64,000 bases of DNA, from assembly GCA_037178975.1 (NCBI GenBank), contig JASJZH010000004.1, positions 8,742,001 through 8,806,000 on the forward strand. The letters are read 5' to 3'. Below are positions 52,196 to 64,000 of this stretch, in pieces (the first letter of the stretch is position 1; each line of letters starts with the position of its first letter). The position numbers and the translations under genes were made by a program. Under the pieces are notes generated by a model that was given only the letters and a program-made list of their open reading frames with translations, searched no databases and was not told the DNA's origin. Source of the DNA: Oscheius tipulae. Taxonomy: Eukaryota; Nematoda; Chromadorea; Rhabditida; Rhabditidae.

Positions 52196-53684
52196 CTAAA
52201 ACTTGAAAAGATCCTCATTCAGACGGCGTCTCTCGACGAAGCAGCGCTCAATCCAATGTCTAGAGACCAATTTTACAGTGGATCCTATAAATGCACTATT
52301 TTTTAACTAAAAGTATAGAACTCACGACATTTCTTGGCCTTTGGAGTATTCTTGAAAGCACTGACCAGATGGGTCAACCGATCATTGACGTCCTGGCAGT
52401 AGACGGCTCCCAGTTCACAGGCCTTCTCACGAAGCTCACCTCGCAGCGGATTCTCAAAGCCGCTTAAGGTGAGATGGACACCAGAAAGGGGTGGACTACT
52501 CGAAGATGATTCAGGGATATCGTCCCCGTTTTCCGCTGCATTCTTCCTCCTCTTCGGTGTAATACTCAAAACGGTCTGTTTCTTCCCATTTCCTCTAGTC
52601 GGCGTAGTATTGTTCGCGTTTATCATCCCCTGCAGGACTCGGCTAGGGATCTAAAAGTGTAAATGTTTAAGGTAGAAGATTTACATACCGTGGAGTTTGA
52701 CGTTTGAGAAGTCTTGACAGTGTTATGAGCCGCTGACCTGCCTTTTGAATCGAGGATGATAGCGTTTGCAGAGGAACAACTCGGAGCATCAATTGCGACT
52801 TCGGCCTGTCGTTTCTGGGCTCGTAGCTGGCGTGCCTAGAAAGGAAAAAATTAGAAAATAAAGTAATTTACCTTTTCCATAAGCTCTTCTCTTCTAATGT
52901 GCGTATTTTCTGCCCTTTCAACAGCCTCTCGTCCCTCTTCTTCCATTTTTCGCTTTTCTTTTTTCTGCTGATTCGTCATACTATCGAAAAATGTTCGGCT
53001 TGTAGATGGCATAGCTGGATCTAAAGCTTCTTAATAACCATAAAAGCAGAATAAGCATACTAACAACAACGCCCAGACTGGTCAGTCGAGTGGGGGAAGA
53101 AGCTTCTGTGTTCTCGTCTCCACCAATCAGGGTGATGAAACAGATTCCGAAAGGGATTCTTTTGTTGTAGGGCTGCTTACAGACCACCTTAAGCACAAAA
53201 CTTGATATAAAAAGTGCACGAGTTACCTTGATTAGATCCCACTTTTTGTAGACAAATGCCGAACTTAATTTCGACTTGTCGAAGGACTTCACTCGCTGCA
53301 AATTCCGCTCCATTCTACATTCTCCTGGGTCCATAAATGCGGTTTCGGACAAGAGAACCTAAATATGTTGTTATTTAAAAGAAAAAAGTTTGATTTTACA
53401 TTAAAAGAAGGCATAATCTCACATGATTTGGCGACTGCTACGGAAATGTAGGCACTTCCCTCGTTACCAATGAATATTGTGCGTATTTCTTCCTCCTTTT
53501 CCAACCTTAGAATCACGGAATTTGACTCGGCACCTATAAATGATGTTATAATAATAAAGTTTTAAAGGCTTGTAAGATTACCTGCTTTTCCACGCCATTT
53601 TTTTGCCAAAAGAAGATTCTTTGGCCCATATTTGTCGTCCGATTCTGACGCCGAGACTATTTGTTGTAACTTCAGCTTCGGCAT
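52196..53684 (-). CDS. xrcc1: XRCC1-like DNA repair scaffold with a single BRCT domain
   Basis: Eight exons (53684-53582, 53533-53400, 53358-53227, 53187-53061, 53020-52872, 52835-52689, 52650-52326, 52284-52196) join in phase to 401 residues. Residues 1-165 are the XRCC1 N-terminal domain: MPKLKLQQIVSASESDDKYG, RLEKEEEIRTIFIGNEGSAY, VLLSETAFMDPGECR, FVYKKWDLIKVVCKQPYNKR and IPFGICFITL. A charged linker follows (KKEKRKMEEEGREAVERAE). Residues from about 318 form one BRCT: GVHLTLSGFENPLRGELREK, LTHLVSAFKNTPKAKKC and SRHWIERCFVERRRL with the conserved Trp. Human XRCC1 (633 residues) has a second BRCT for ligase III, absent here. It would scaffold single-strand break repair in the nucleus. Confidence 0.9.
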
Positions 53685-54135
53685 GATGTCCGGGACCCTG
53701 AAAAAGACTAATTTTAGCAAGTAGGTAGCTATAAAAAAAGTATTTAAAGCCTGTTTTGGTGTGAAAGAAGAAACGCCTAAAAGCAACAGATTGTTCGAAA
53801 CAACATTTGAAATAGAGCGCGCCGTGAGATTGAAAATGCATTCAGGGTATGCCATTTGGAGTGATATAACCGACGTACGATTTTGCCGTCAGCCGCTTCA
53901 TAACTAAGTTTTTATCACGATTGTTTCGTACAAAGGATTTTTTTTTGTAAACCGGTCTCATTGATACTGTGCCCTAGTTCGAAATGCTTGTATTCGATTT
54001 TCTGGTTTCTGGCATAGAGTCAAACGTCAGGTTGTATTTATCGCATCTAATTTCTATTCGTAGCTGCTCAGAAAGTTCTACAAACTTTACACTCAGAGCT
54101 AGTTGAGCAGGTAAACATCAAAGCTGCATCGAGTG
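53685..54135. other. Intergenic between divergent genes
   Basis: Shared upstream region of XRCC1-like gene (minus) and the receptor fragment (plus). No element recognised. Confidence 0.35.
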
Positions 54136-54435
54136 ATGGACGTGTCTTTCCGACTGTTCTGTGTCATTTCCCCAACTCTTCCAGATATCGTTACAATCAT
54201 TACGGTTTATGTAAACATTACAAAATTACCGGAAAAGCTGTATCACATGCAGTATATATTTGAACAAACGACCGTGGTCGACAGCTTGGCCATTTTTCTC
54301 GAAGCTTGGTGTATACAACGCGCCCTTTTTGCAGTTAAATTTTTCGGTAATAATCTAAACTATGAAAGCGCGATGGTATCAGTGGTTGACTGTTTCTTTG
54401 TTTGTTTGTTTGTTTGCTTATGGAGTTGTCCATGA
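54136..54435 (+). pseudogene. Truncated chemoreceptor, paralogue of 50928-52161
   Basis: MDVSFRLFCVISPTLPDIVT, ITKLPEKLYHMQYIFEQTTV and DSLAIFLEAWCIQRALF align with the first exon of the gene at 50928 (RLFCISFPLLPEILS, ATKSPKMLNRMKWVF, DSLAMLSVSWG). After about 85 residues the frame enters a TTTG repeat (encoding CFFVCLFVCLW) and stops. No later receptor exons follow on this strand before the minus-strand nuclear receptor, so the gene is 3'-truncated. Confidence 0.65.
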
Positions 54436-54738
54436 CCACAAAACAGAGGCAAAGCAAAAAGCTATACATATTTTCGGCCGTTCAAACTTTCGCCTGTAAT
54501 AACTATTATCCAGAGATGGAGTAATCAAAGGTAAAGAATAAAAATTTTTGTGTTTACGATTTGCATATTTACGTCATTAGGTATTTGCGACATAAAATGT
54601 TCGTTGTACTCGTCACAGAGGCGGCGACGCAAATTACTGAATAGACAGGAAATCAAACGAGCAGAAAGAAGCAGGAATCCAGAAGCGACGGACATGCCTC
54701 TTTCGGCATGCGCGAAGATCGTACGGGTGCGGCACGGC

Positions 54739-57222
54739 TCACGTATAAACTTTTATTCGAATGTCATGGGGCAGTTGCTGCTTCATGCCACCAATATTGT
54801 TGTTGATTATTATCACATATTTTTGACCGGTGTCTTCAGAGACGTTCTAAAAGTTACTTATTTGAAAGAAGAATAATATCTTTATCTGACCTGCATTATG
54901 GGGTATATCTCCAGTATCCTAGATATTCTCGCCAACTGTTCAGATTTGTTCATTAAAGGATACTCGTCTGTTACATACTTGGCCAGCATGTTTTGGTACT
55001 TCCCGCGGGCTCGTCTGCAAACGGCTTTACCTTCTTCTGAGAGATTTTCAGCTGAAATGTACAATTTATCCTCATTTTGGTTCTAGGCCTACGAGCAAAA
55101 AAGATCATGAGGAGTTTGAGAAGGATTATCTCCTCATGAGTAATCACAATTTCCTCAAAAATGTCGGCGGCAGTGTTGAAATAACTTGTAGCGGAATGAC
55201 ATCTCTCGTTCCAGCTAAAAGTTTAAGCCATTCGGGCAAAAAAAGAGGTGAACGTACACGGCCTTCTCTTTATCGTCCAGTGAGTACTCTTCCGTTTTCG
55301 AGACACAACTTGCCGTTTCGACGCCAAATTTGAATTGATAGAAAATGCAGTCGAGAGATCCAACATGACCTATGTGGTATTGAGCCAGTTTTAGCTAAAA
55401 TTTTGCTATTGTTACCCAGCAGACACTCGACGCCACCTTGTCGATGCTGGAAAGTTGATGAAACTCCATGATCGAGCTGAAAAAGTCGGCAATGGCGACA
55501 CAGAACCTGGTGTACATGTGGATAAGAAGGTAGTCTCCTTCTTCAGGCTTTTTGCAAAGACGAGTGTTCCATGCTGCCTAAACTTTCGTATGATCTGTAA
55601 CACACAATTTGAAAAAGCTCCAAATTTCAAAAATAGTTTTCGCTTTAAAGATTAACCAGATCCTTCTACACCCTCACACGGAAAGCTGCTTGAGCTTTTT
55701 AAATTTTTTTCTCAGCCCTCATTAGAAGCGGGTGCAATTGCATCAACAAGTGGAGGACATGCGTACATAATAATATTGGCACCGTTGATCACTCCCTCTA
55801 TCAGACGGAAAGCGTAGTGTCCAGTACGAGTTTTTTTTTCAGGAAACAGATATAACTAGATCTATGAGATATAGCGATAATTCTGAATGATCGGCTACTC
55901 TATCTATAAAATTTGTTTTTACACAGTTGCTTTCTTCAATTGGGATATGCCTTTGGGATAATACATCAAAAAATATTCAGCTCTGACAAGTACAGGGTTT
56001 CCAGTGCTCGACGTGCCATATCACACCAACAGTCTTTATAGCTGGCTACTTTCAATTTACCGACTATGGGTGTCGATAGAACGAAATGATACCGCCCTTT
56101 TAACACATTTGGAATCGTTCCTAATGCACCGAAGTCCTTTTCGGGACGCGCCGAGATCATACAGGAGAGCGCCCGACGAAAGGCAGAACAGAAAAGAATC
56201 ACAAGTAATCTATCACGCTGTATCTCAGATGTTGTTATTTACTTGTTTGACGCGATGGGGAAAATTCGTCTACTCATGAATAGATAGCAAACTTACAGTA
56301 TCCCTTGGCGCACAAGCTGCAGGATTTGAAAGCAGCTCCGCCAGACTAACATTCGGATTTACTTGACTTCCTGTCGGAATTGTTCCCTCCAAGTTTGTTA
56401 TACTCCTGCAAGCTTTCCATAGATTTCCATTTCAATCCCATCTCGACTACTTTTCAAAATGGATCATGTGCTTGAGAAAATCTGTGAGACTAGTTCCGTA
56501 TAGGCGAGTCAGCATCTGACAGCCGAGGGCACCAAAGTTATTCTGAATTTCTTTCTGAAATTAAGAGTTTGAAAATGGGGCAAAACTCACAATTTTGACG
56601 ATGTAGTCATTTCGAGTCAAGTAGCGGACAACAGCTCTTCTAACGTGTTGAGACGTTATCTTGCCAACATCACCTGTTTTCATGTTGGCATCTAGACATT
56701 TCTTGAAACGACAAGCTGTACAGTTTGCTCGAAAAGCTGTAAGTTTGTATCAGGCGTCTGACTGCTTAATGTACCTGCTACAATTTCACAGGCGTTGTCC
56801 CCGTTGCGGCAAGGTACATTCACTTTCCTGCGAATTGTACGGACAAAGAAGACTCGACAACTTCTGAAACTCGTTATGCTTTCGCTGACTAGTTGCTTTG
56901 TTGCGGCTTGGCGCCTTTACCACCTCAACTCGGTTGAAAATAGATCCGCTCTCGTTTTTTGACTTTTCTCATTATAAGTCAGCCAGCGTAGACACAGAAA
57001 ATCATGGCTCGCGTTAAACATAACAATTGAGTACATTTGTGAAGTTTGTTGGAATCACTGGTTACTTTCGAAAGTACTTAAACTCTAGGCAGCCTATTCA
57101 CACAAATAACGATACAAACAAAGCTAACCAAAAACTCACTGGCAAACCATTCCCTGGTAGTGATAGGCAGCACCGGGTCCTCCACAAACAGTGCATATTC
57201 TTTCCTTCGTGCTGATGTGCAT
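54739..57222 (-). CDS. nhr: Nuclear hormone receptor (nematode NHR family)
   Basis: Exons 57222-57140, 56863-56775 and 56736-56591 join in phase to a complete DNA-binding domain: MHISTKERICTVCGGPG, then AAYHYQGMVCQSCRVFF, RTIRRKVNVPCRNGDNAC and ANCTACRFKKCLDANM. The eight zinc Cys fall at residues 10, 13, 27, 30, 46, 53, 63 and 66 with canonical spacing; the P-box is CQSCRV. Then KEIQNNFGALGCQMLTRLYG. Ligand-binding-domain pieces follow: KDCWCDMARRALETLYL, EEGDYLLIHMYTRFCVAIAD with FFSSIMEFHQLSSIDKVA, IFEEIVITHEEIILLKLLMI, LSEEGKAVCRRARGKYQNML, SEQLARISRILEIYPIMQ and a last exon NVSEDTGQKYVIIINNNIGG. Middle exon limits (55100-56560) are not fully resolved. It should be a ligand- or constitutively controlled transcription factor. 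Confidence 0.82.
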
Positions 57223-58990
57223 ATGCACTCTGGTCCAGCACGATCTTCTTCTCTAAACAAGGCATTTATTCAACATGTAGAAAACACATTGAGATTAGCC
57301 CCCGAAAAGAACTTTTGAACACATATATGAATGCGTCAAGGTAGTAGATTAAGGAAGACAAAAAACCTGAAAGTTCATAAACCAGATTGATCTTTTGTCG
57401 CCGTCGCGAAGCATAAAGAAGTAGACGCAGGGATTGGAAAAAAAAACGGGTACTTTGCTCGAACCTTCGCCAGGTTGACTTCCCCTCTATTAATATAGAT
57501 GATAGCCTGAGATTGAAGGGGATGAATCGTCGATACAGACAGATTATTGAGACAACGGACTATGTCATAGTTAATCTTTTCATACTTTCTCTCCCCCCCA
57601 GCCTAAGCCCAAGCCCCAAGACAGGAAATGCATATGAAGCAAGAACTAGCACGAGCAAGAAAACAGACAAAGCTTTAGTCAGCTTACAGACTAACAGTTT
57701 AAAGGGAAATCTCCTAGCTTGAAACTCAATTAGTTTGAAGATGGTTTCTTGAAAATGTCTTGAGATTAGTTGAAGTCATAAATTCAATCCAACCGGGCAA
57801 GTAGCAAGAAGTTTCGAAAAAAATCTACGTTCGTAAGGAGAGTGTGAACCACTTGACGCAGAAACCTACACTTCGCATGTTAAAAAAACGAGTTTAAAAA
57901 CGCTGTTCAATTGGCAGATGATATTTTGTGACAAAGGTCAAATGAATATGAATGTAATAAAAGTTTTAATATAGAGTCTGTTGACTCTTTTTTCCAAATA
58001 AGGTGATACTGCAAAAACAGTTCAGAAAAACGAACAAAGAAAAATGGTTGTAAAAAGCAAGGAGCAAGAAAGTAGTTCGCGTGCACCAACTGGGTTGTAT
58101 TCATTGAAAGTACAGTTGGAACTTAAAAGCACCTGTCCCTAAATACACTTGTTTGATGAACATGGAAACGCCTATCTAATGAAATTTTAAAGTGCTGATC
58201 TTTGAAATTAAATACTGTACTAATGTAAAGTTAAAAAAAGATGTATCGGAAGAAATTCGTACTTGATCTTGCTCAACGGGTCAAGAAGCTAATAAGCCGA
58301 GAGCGACATCTAATCCGCGGTGCTGACAAGAAGGGCTCAATTATGCAGTGATGTTTCCTTCTTATGAAGGGGATAAACAGACATATGCTGATTACAGGAA
58401 CTGAGACTTTTTACGCCGTTTTGACCAAATACCAAGAATCTTTATTCGAGAAAGAGAGATGATGATAATGAGAGAGCAGGAAAGCCTGATTGGATCTAAA
58501 TACAGCGGAAGGAACAAGTTGCCAAGGTGTATGAAAGGGTAATCAGTTGACGCTTGTGCTCGACGATCTGTGAGAAAGAAAGCTGGTGTCTGAGACAAAC
58601 GTTATGGGATTCGATTAGCATAATTGAGAAAACAGGTGTGTTTGTAAATAAGAACACTGAGCGATCATATTTTAGCATGCATTCAGCTTGTCTAAAATCG
58701 AGATGACACAAAAAATGGGCCAAAAATAAATCTCAACACACACACCCTACCCTCTCTTGACCGCCTGGAAAGATGTCCCTATGACTTCTCAAGATATGAA
58801 AAACAAAAATTCGGAAATGTCCCACTATAACTTTTGTTTTCAGTTTCCAGCTTGCGGTAATTAAAACTGTCACTGTCTGATTGAAATGTAGATCATAGCC
58901 AATACGGCTGAGTCAACACGGAGGGGAGGATAGCTCGAAATCGGATGGACACAGGATTCAACTGTCCGCTTCTCCCCTGTGCACAATCCA
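57223..58990. other. Intergenic, no supported gene
   Basis: About 1.8 kb of AT-rich sequence. Open frames (for example near 57513 and 58392) are short, hydrophobic or low complexity and without domains. No RNA gene recognised. Confidence 0.4.
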
Positions 58991-60700
58991 ATGATGCCCC
59001 GTTTTACAGCAAGCCAGTTGATCACAGTAGTCGGTTTGAATTTGTTCGGTTTTCGAAGATGATACGCTTTAGGTGTGACAATCTTTGTCGTCCAGCTGGT
59101 AGTTATCCGGAATGAGACAAAGAGCATCATAGCAGACAATCAGGAGCTGACAAGACAGTTGCAAAGGTACTTTTTCCCAGGACTTCATACGGTTTTCAGT
59201 TTTCTCGAGTCAGAACTCTTGAAACAGGCTCGTAGACCACTTGAAGCACTTCAAGCGAACCAGTTGCCTACCCAGCTACCCCAGTTACCAGAACTGTCTA
59301 AACTTCCACCAGCACCTCCGCAACCCCCGTCTAACGGTCACTTACCTAATAGTTTCAATCCCGGAGGTCTCGGAGGTGGATCGCCTGGGTTCGTTCTACC
59401 CCAAGGAGGAGGTCAGCAACCCCAGATTCTACCCAATTCTGCCCTCCGATTCGACGCCTTCTCCGCTAGGAAACACCCAGATGATGGGATAAAGTGGCTG
59501 ACTTCTAGATACTTTGGTATTACTGCAAACGCTGGTTTAGGTATGGTTCGCAATAGTTTCTAGAACCTGGCAGATCTTCAGGAAATCAACTTTTCGAGCT
59601 TGTATCAGTCCTAGGCATTGCTTCATCTCTCAATCGGACAGCTTTTGTCAATGTTGCTCAACATGATCTTATGGGTTTGCTGGTACAGAAGCTGTATTCA
59701 AAATACCCGGAACTACTGGACCAGTTTATTTATCGTTTTGATATGGTGAGACGTTTTAACTTTTTCTATACCAACTGTCTAGGATGGCAGTTATCCCGTC
59801 CAATTCAACAATCCTCTCTGCTGCAAATACGACAATGTCTCTCGATTGCTCCCTGCTAAAGTTCATCACAGTATTATGTTAGACGGAGTTTGGTTTCAGG
59901 TATTGATAACACTTTGTTTTACCGCTATAATGAGGAGTCGACAAAATTTTTATCCATTAATAAAGTTATAAGTACTTCAGAGCTACAAGTACTTCCACCA
60001 TCTCCGAAAGAAAGTGAGAGAATGGATCACTCCGCTGCCATTCGTTCAACAAACGGCCAAGCAATTGGTACCACCAGAGGTACTGAAAACTAGAATGTGA
60101 GATCCGTTGTTCCTGTTAGTTCAAATCTTCCTTCTTCAGAATCTGTGTGCATACGCGACGAGGAGACTTTGTGACCGATAACTATCATAAGCCCTCCGAT
60201 GAGGCTTTCACACTTTCAGCCACCCAGTTTCTCGTGAAGAAAAGTATGTCCTCTCAATTCATTTTTCGAATTTTTTAGATCTTCGAACGAGGAAAGCAAC
60301 TTCTGTTGTAGTCATGGGAAATGACCCCATATGGTCTGGACTACTATTTATGGGTAAGTTTTCTCTTACTTATCAGTAATACCAGGTTTTAGGAATGAAA
60401 GTATATCCTTTAGTAAACAGCTTACCCGAACAGGATCTCAGCTTCAGTCAACAGTACTGTGACGAAGTTTTGACGACTGCTCCGTCGTCAACATTCGGTT
60501 TTTGGCTGGCCTACTTGGCAAAGGACGGAGCTGCAGTGTACTTTAGGGACATTTACGAGAGCCAAGAAAAGGTTATAGTAAAGTTTGTGTCATTAAAATC
60601 TTGCTTTATGCAGGTTATTCGAGAATTCAATCCGGATGACTTCTTCCCCAAAGAATGGACGCGGTTAAAGTTCACCAATGGAACAGTATACGTCGGATGA
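58991..60700 (+). CDS. GT11 alpha-1,2-fucosyltransferase-like enzyme
   Basis: Nine exons (58991-59033, 59073-59540, 59582-59745, 59783-59899, 59981-60096, 60140-60243, 60279-60353, 60393-60571, 60614-60700) join in phase to 450 residues. MMPRFTASQLITVVG plus VTIFVVQLVVIRNET is a type II signal anchor. A stem with coiled and Pro/Gly-rich stretches (PQLPELSKLPPAPPQPP) precedes the catalytic domain. Family motifs: GLGNQLFELVSVLGIASSLN (about 169), the GDP-fucose motif VHTRRGDF (306-313), SVVVMGNDPIWSGLLF, and CDEVLTTAPSSTFGFWLAYL. It should transfer fucose from GDP-fucose to glycans in the Golgi; nematodes have expanded this family. No lesion. Confidence 0.88.
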
Positions 60701-60735
60701 TGCTATATTCTTTTATTGGTTGTATTTAGTCTGTG

Positions 60736-60741
60736 AATAAA
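60736..60741 (+). terminator. Polyadenylation signal after the fucosyltransferase gene
   Basis: AATAAA 36 bases after the stop codon. Confidence 0.6.
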
Positions 60742-61769
60742 CTTATTCTGATCCTGTTTTTCTTGACTTTTCTGATCTATGATTCTGGTGTTATACCGGA
60801 ATGCATAACCATGTAATTACGCTCTTCTTTACAGCACATAATTTGGAACAGTTGAGTGGGTGAATCAAATGATTGAGTACTCTCTGACGAATAGTTCCCC
60901 GCACTCTTTCCAGTTTGATCTTATGCATTTGGATGTGACATTCACACTTTTTCTTGAAAATACAGCAGTAAACTTTAACCTATCGTGGTACATAAGAGAT
61001 TAGTCAAAAGATTTGTATCCTTTCTCGCGTCAATCATACAGAAGCACGTAACCAGAGTATAGTTTTTCCTTCTATCCGATAGAGCTTTTCAAAACTGTAA
61101 ATTAGGAAATCTTTTCCTGATGCATGTCCTGGAATAGAAACCGTATTTCTTCTCAGCTCGTTTGAGCTCATAACCGCGGCTGTGCCCACCTTTGTCGGGT
61201 CGAAGCCTAAGTTTGTAGGTAAAAATTTTCCACAAACCTGTGACTCAAAAGAATAGATGTAACTTTCTACCTGTACTTGACACGCAATTTTTAGGTTTGA
61301 AGAGCAGCTGTGTTCCTGCAGTCTAAGAGAAGCTTTAATTACAAGAACCTCGGAAAGAGGAAGTTGTCAAGGCCAGTCTAGTTTCCAGTCTCACGGAAGA
61401 GAACTACACAAGAATTGAAATAACAGCCACGTTAGTTTCTAGTTTTTGAAATAGTCATTCTTATAGCTAGGACGAAAACCGAGTCTAAGGCTACGGAATG
61501 CGTCTTATCAGAAATGCTTTTTAACTGTACTCTATTCGGAAGAAACTTGAACACGTTCAAAAGACTTCTTTTTCTGCTGGCTTGACCGCAATGCATTAAA
61601 CGTGTCAATCCCTCCTACTCAGTTTGAAAATACTCCATGTTATACTTTCCACTTCACTTGCTGTCAAGTATCACTATTTTCCAACAAATCGCACTCGACT
61701 TTTCTCCGCTTTGGACTCTTGATTTAGTTACGATTAATTTCTGAAAAGTATTGTTAACTTTTCAGCAAA
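60742..61769. other. Intergenic
   Basis: Nothing supported over about 1 kb apart from a TTTTCAG site just before the next ATG. Confidence 0.4.
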
Positions 61770-63880
61770 ATGTCCAACTTCACAGCTCTGTTTTCCAATG
61801 ACACATCCGTATCATCTGAGGATATTGCAGTCGCTGTCAGCTACATTGTTCTGGCTCTGTCAATACTTCCTGTCTATCTCATTCTGATCTATGTAAGTGG
61901 TTTTCTATGGCTTTTGAACTGTGAATTCAGATTTTCATAACTGACAAAGAGTTCAAGAAGACAAACTCGTTCAAACTGTTTGTCAACCTTGGTATTTTCG
62001 ATTGTCTTCAGCTATTCTTCCATTGGACAGCTGGAGTGTTGGTGTTATATCCAAGGATCTGTGAGCACTATTATTTCTGCAAGGTAATTTCCTAGAATGG
62101 AAATGATTAAGGTTCACCAAACCTGTAATGTGGGCCCCTATACTCTCCCGACAATGCACGGAGATACTTTCGGGCACACGTTTCCCGAAAGTTCCCCGAG
62201 CTTGTAAAGTGATCATCGTATTTTCGACATTTGACGCTTTCTTTCGGTCTCAGTTCACACTTTTAACAAAAGTTGGATAGCACAATTCGTTTCTACACAA
62301 TTTTTGTCTCTGTCCACTGCTCAAAAAACCCTTTGACGCCAATTCACATACTGCGTAGAAGCAAAGAATTGTCAGGTATAACCAAATCTTCTTGAAGCTA
62401 ACCTTTCTTTAAACTTTGAATAACTACTTGAAATTTTGATCGAATCAAACGTTTGGGTTAAAAGAATAACCTACACTTTGGAAAGGACGCTTTTGTCATT
62501 TTTCAAAAAGAGGCCACCGGACTGACGTCATCGAAGTTGTGTTTTTAAAATCTGAGACTGAAGTTGTCACTTTTCGATGGATATCAGCCTGTTGCATATA
62601 GGAAAAATAGTAGATTGCAATTGTAGGTCCTGGTTTTCGTGAAATAGCGTTTTTGTCAAAAAAAAATCTTTAATGCGATATGATTCGAAAAGTTGTGGAG
62701 GTATTCCTTGTGCCCTACAGCATCATATAGAGGGCACCTACCAAAATCAGAGGCTGGTTTGACAAGGATAATACGCTTTTCCTGTATTGGCAATGTTAAA
62801 TTTTATGGTAGAGCACCTACCGTAACCCAGCCATCCTGCGCATCGAGTCTCGTCGAGAGGGCCATACTAGCTCCTATAACCATCCTCTGAATTCCGTAGT
62901 TTCAATGAAGTTGATTGTTTTTTTTAAACTTTTATGGTTTCCAGCCCATTCTTCCTCGTTATGAATACGTTTTTCAGTTCCTGGGAGCGACATTGAACTC
63001 TGCCTGGGTCGGACTTTTCCCAGCCACTGTCATCATCGCCACGCAACGATTACTCATTATCACAAGAAAGATCAACTCGGAAGGGAGTCTCCCATGGATT
63101 TTACAGGTATGTATGTTTATAGACTACAACATATGATGAGTTTCAGGGAATGCTAGTGATTGGATGGGTGTACACTCTTCTGTTCTATATCTGTCTGCTG
63201 ACTATGGGAACGGTGACGTTCGATCCGGAGGGGTGAGCAGGCGACATACAATACGAGAATAGCGAATTGCAGATACTCTTGGGGGTATGTGGACGATGCT
63301 GCAAGCAATGTGATGGAACAGATTGAGTACATGATCTGTCTACCGCTGATTGTCATCTCGTTTGTGATCTACCTGGCGGTCATCGGGCAGATTTTTTATG
63401 TGAGTGTGGATGCTAGTTAGAAGTGGGAGTAGCAAACAGTTTGAGCCTTTACTGACAGTGTAAAGATATATTAACGGCACTGGAACATTGAGGCCTATAC
63501 TTTCAGCTCAGAAAATTCAACTCTTCTTCCCCCTCTTTGAGGGCAAACAAGCAGGAGAGACGCATCTTGGTCCAGTCCGTCATTCTCTTTGTCAACTTGG
63601 CTCTGCTTTTGTCTGCGTGGCATCATTACTCTCTCATCCTACCTGATACTAAGCAGACGGTTTGGATCATCAACTGCTACTGGATCATCTACTGTGGTTT
63701 AAACCCGCTGCTCTACCTCACTATGAACAGGTACTTGGGAAGACCAGTGTGTTCACAAAACTGTCGTTTAGAACAATCCGAAAGAAGTTCGTCGAAGTTT
63801 TCTACAAGCCTAAGAGTCATCCCCTACCGGATCTCATGTTTACTACTACGACTCCAAGAGTTTCAGCTAGCAGAAAATAA
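61770..63880 (+). CDS. Serpentine chemoreceptor, Srx-like
   Basis: The ATG lies four bases after AACTTTTCAG, a trans-splice-type acceptor. MSNFTALFSNDTSVSSED has two N-glycosylation sequons and no signal peptide. Exons: a first helix YIVLALSILPVYLILIY; DKEFKKTNSFKLFVNLGIFD with CLQLFFHWTAGVLVL; then, after an intron of about 850 bases, YEYVFQFLGATLNSAWVGLF and IIATQRLLIITRKI; GMLVIGWVYTLLFYICLLTM; YMICLPLIVISFVIYLAVIG; ERRILVQSVILFVNLALLLS with the final CYWIIYCGLNPLLYLTMNR; and a tail TIRKKFVEVFYKPKS ending VSASRK. The NPLLYLTMN helix resembles Srx/Srt receptors. No lesion seen. Confidence 0.75.
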
Positions 63881-64000
63881 TACTTTGTCCTTAATGAAGC
63901 CTTTTTCAGTAGTCCTTGTTTCCTTGAAATTTTGTGAGAAAACAGACTTTGATTTGCAACTACACAGGCCCCCTCCAATATATTGAGAGTGACTTTCGTG

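Noticed and set aside
54882-55340. Plus-strand exon chain (MGYISSILDILANC; HEEFEKDYLLMSNHNFL)
   Set aside because: The same DNA on the minus strand encodes nuclear receptor ligand-binding-domain exons with proper splice sites, which explains the open plus frames.

Overview
This is a nematode nuclear genome window, probably from a rhabditid-type worm. The evidence is introns mostly of 30-60 bases with TTTCAG or TTTTAG acceptors, several start codons a few bases downstream of an acceptor-like TTTCAG (as expected for spliced-leader trans-splicing), and nematode-specific gene families. These include at least ten serpentine chemoreceptor genes or remnants (Srx-like, Srsx, Srt, Srh, Str and an unassigned tandem pair), a nuclear hormone receptor, a GT11 fucosyltransferase and a GT14-type remnant. 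I cannot name the species. No prokaryotic, organellar or viral gene was seen. All gene models were spliced by hand, so exon ends are best estimates.

Layout. 0-5 kb: the 3' end of a frameshifted Srh-like receptor, two divergent Srx-like receptor paralogues, and between them a decayed 90-bp tandem-repeat gene. 5-6.2 kb: a complete phytanoyl-CoA 2-hydroxylase gene. 7.8-14.3 kb: an intact Srsx receptor, a THAP zinc-finger exon pair, a degenerate non-LTR retroelement, an acidic protein gene and a dead Srsx copy. 14.6-18.7 kb: a secreted Gly/Gln-rich protein and a complete SLC29-type nucleoside transporter. 19.8-21 kb: a GT14 remnant and a possible inverted-repeat element. 21.7-27.1 kb: three nearly identical LEA-like genes, two of them in a ~1,021-bp apparently perfect inverted repeat. 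27.9-37.2 kb: Srt, Srh and Str receptors, a small acidic protein and a tRNA-Ala(AGC). 39.5-45.4 kb: a decayed VWA-domain gene and a large unrecognised gene with a 930-bp fold-back element in an intron. 46.3-47.5 kb: a coiled-coil protein ending in a CaaX box. 49.9-57.2 kb: a dehydrogenase-like Rossmann protein, two tandem receptor paralogues (one broken), an XRCC1 homologue with one BRCT domain, and a nuclear hormone receptor. 59-60.7 kb: the GT11 fucosyltransferase. 61.8-63.9 kb: another chemoreceptor.

The genes form no operon or pathway. The window is a chemoreceptor-rich, fast-turnover chromosome region holding a few conserved housekeeping genes (PHYH, ENT, XRCC1, tRNA) among expanding and dying families. 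The most distinctive structures are the inverted LEA triplet, the intronic fold-back, the CaaX coiled-coil gene and the unrecognised 4.5-kb gene.
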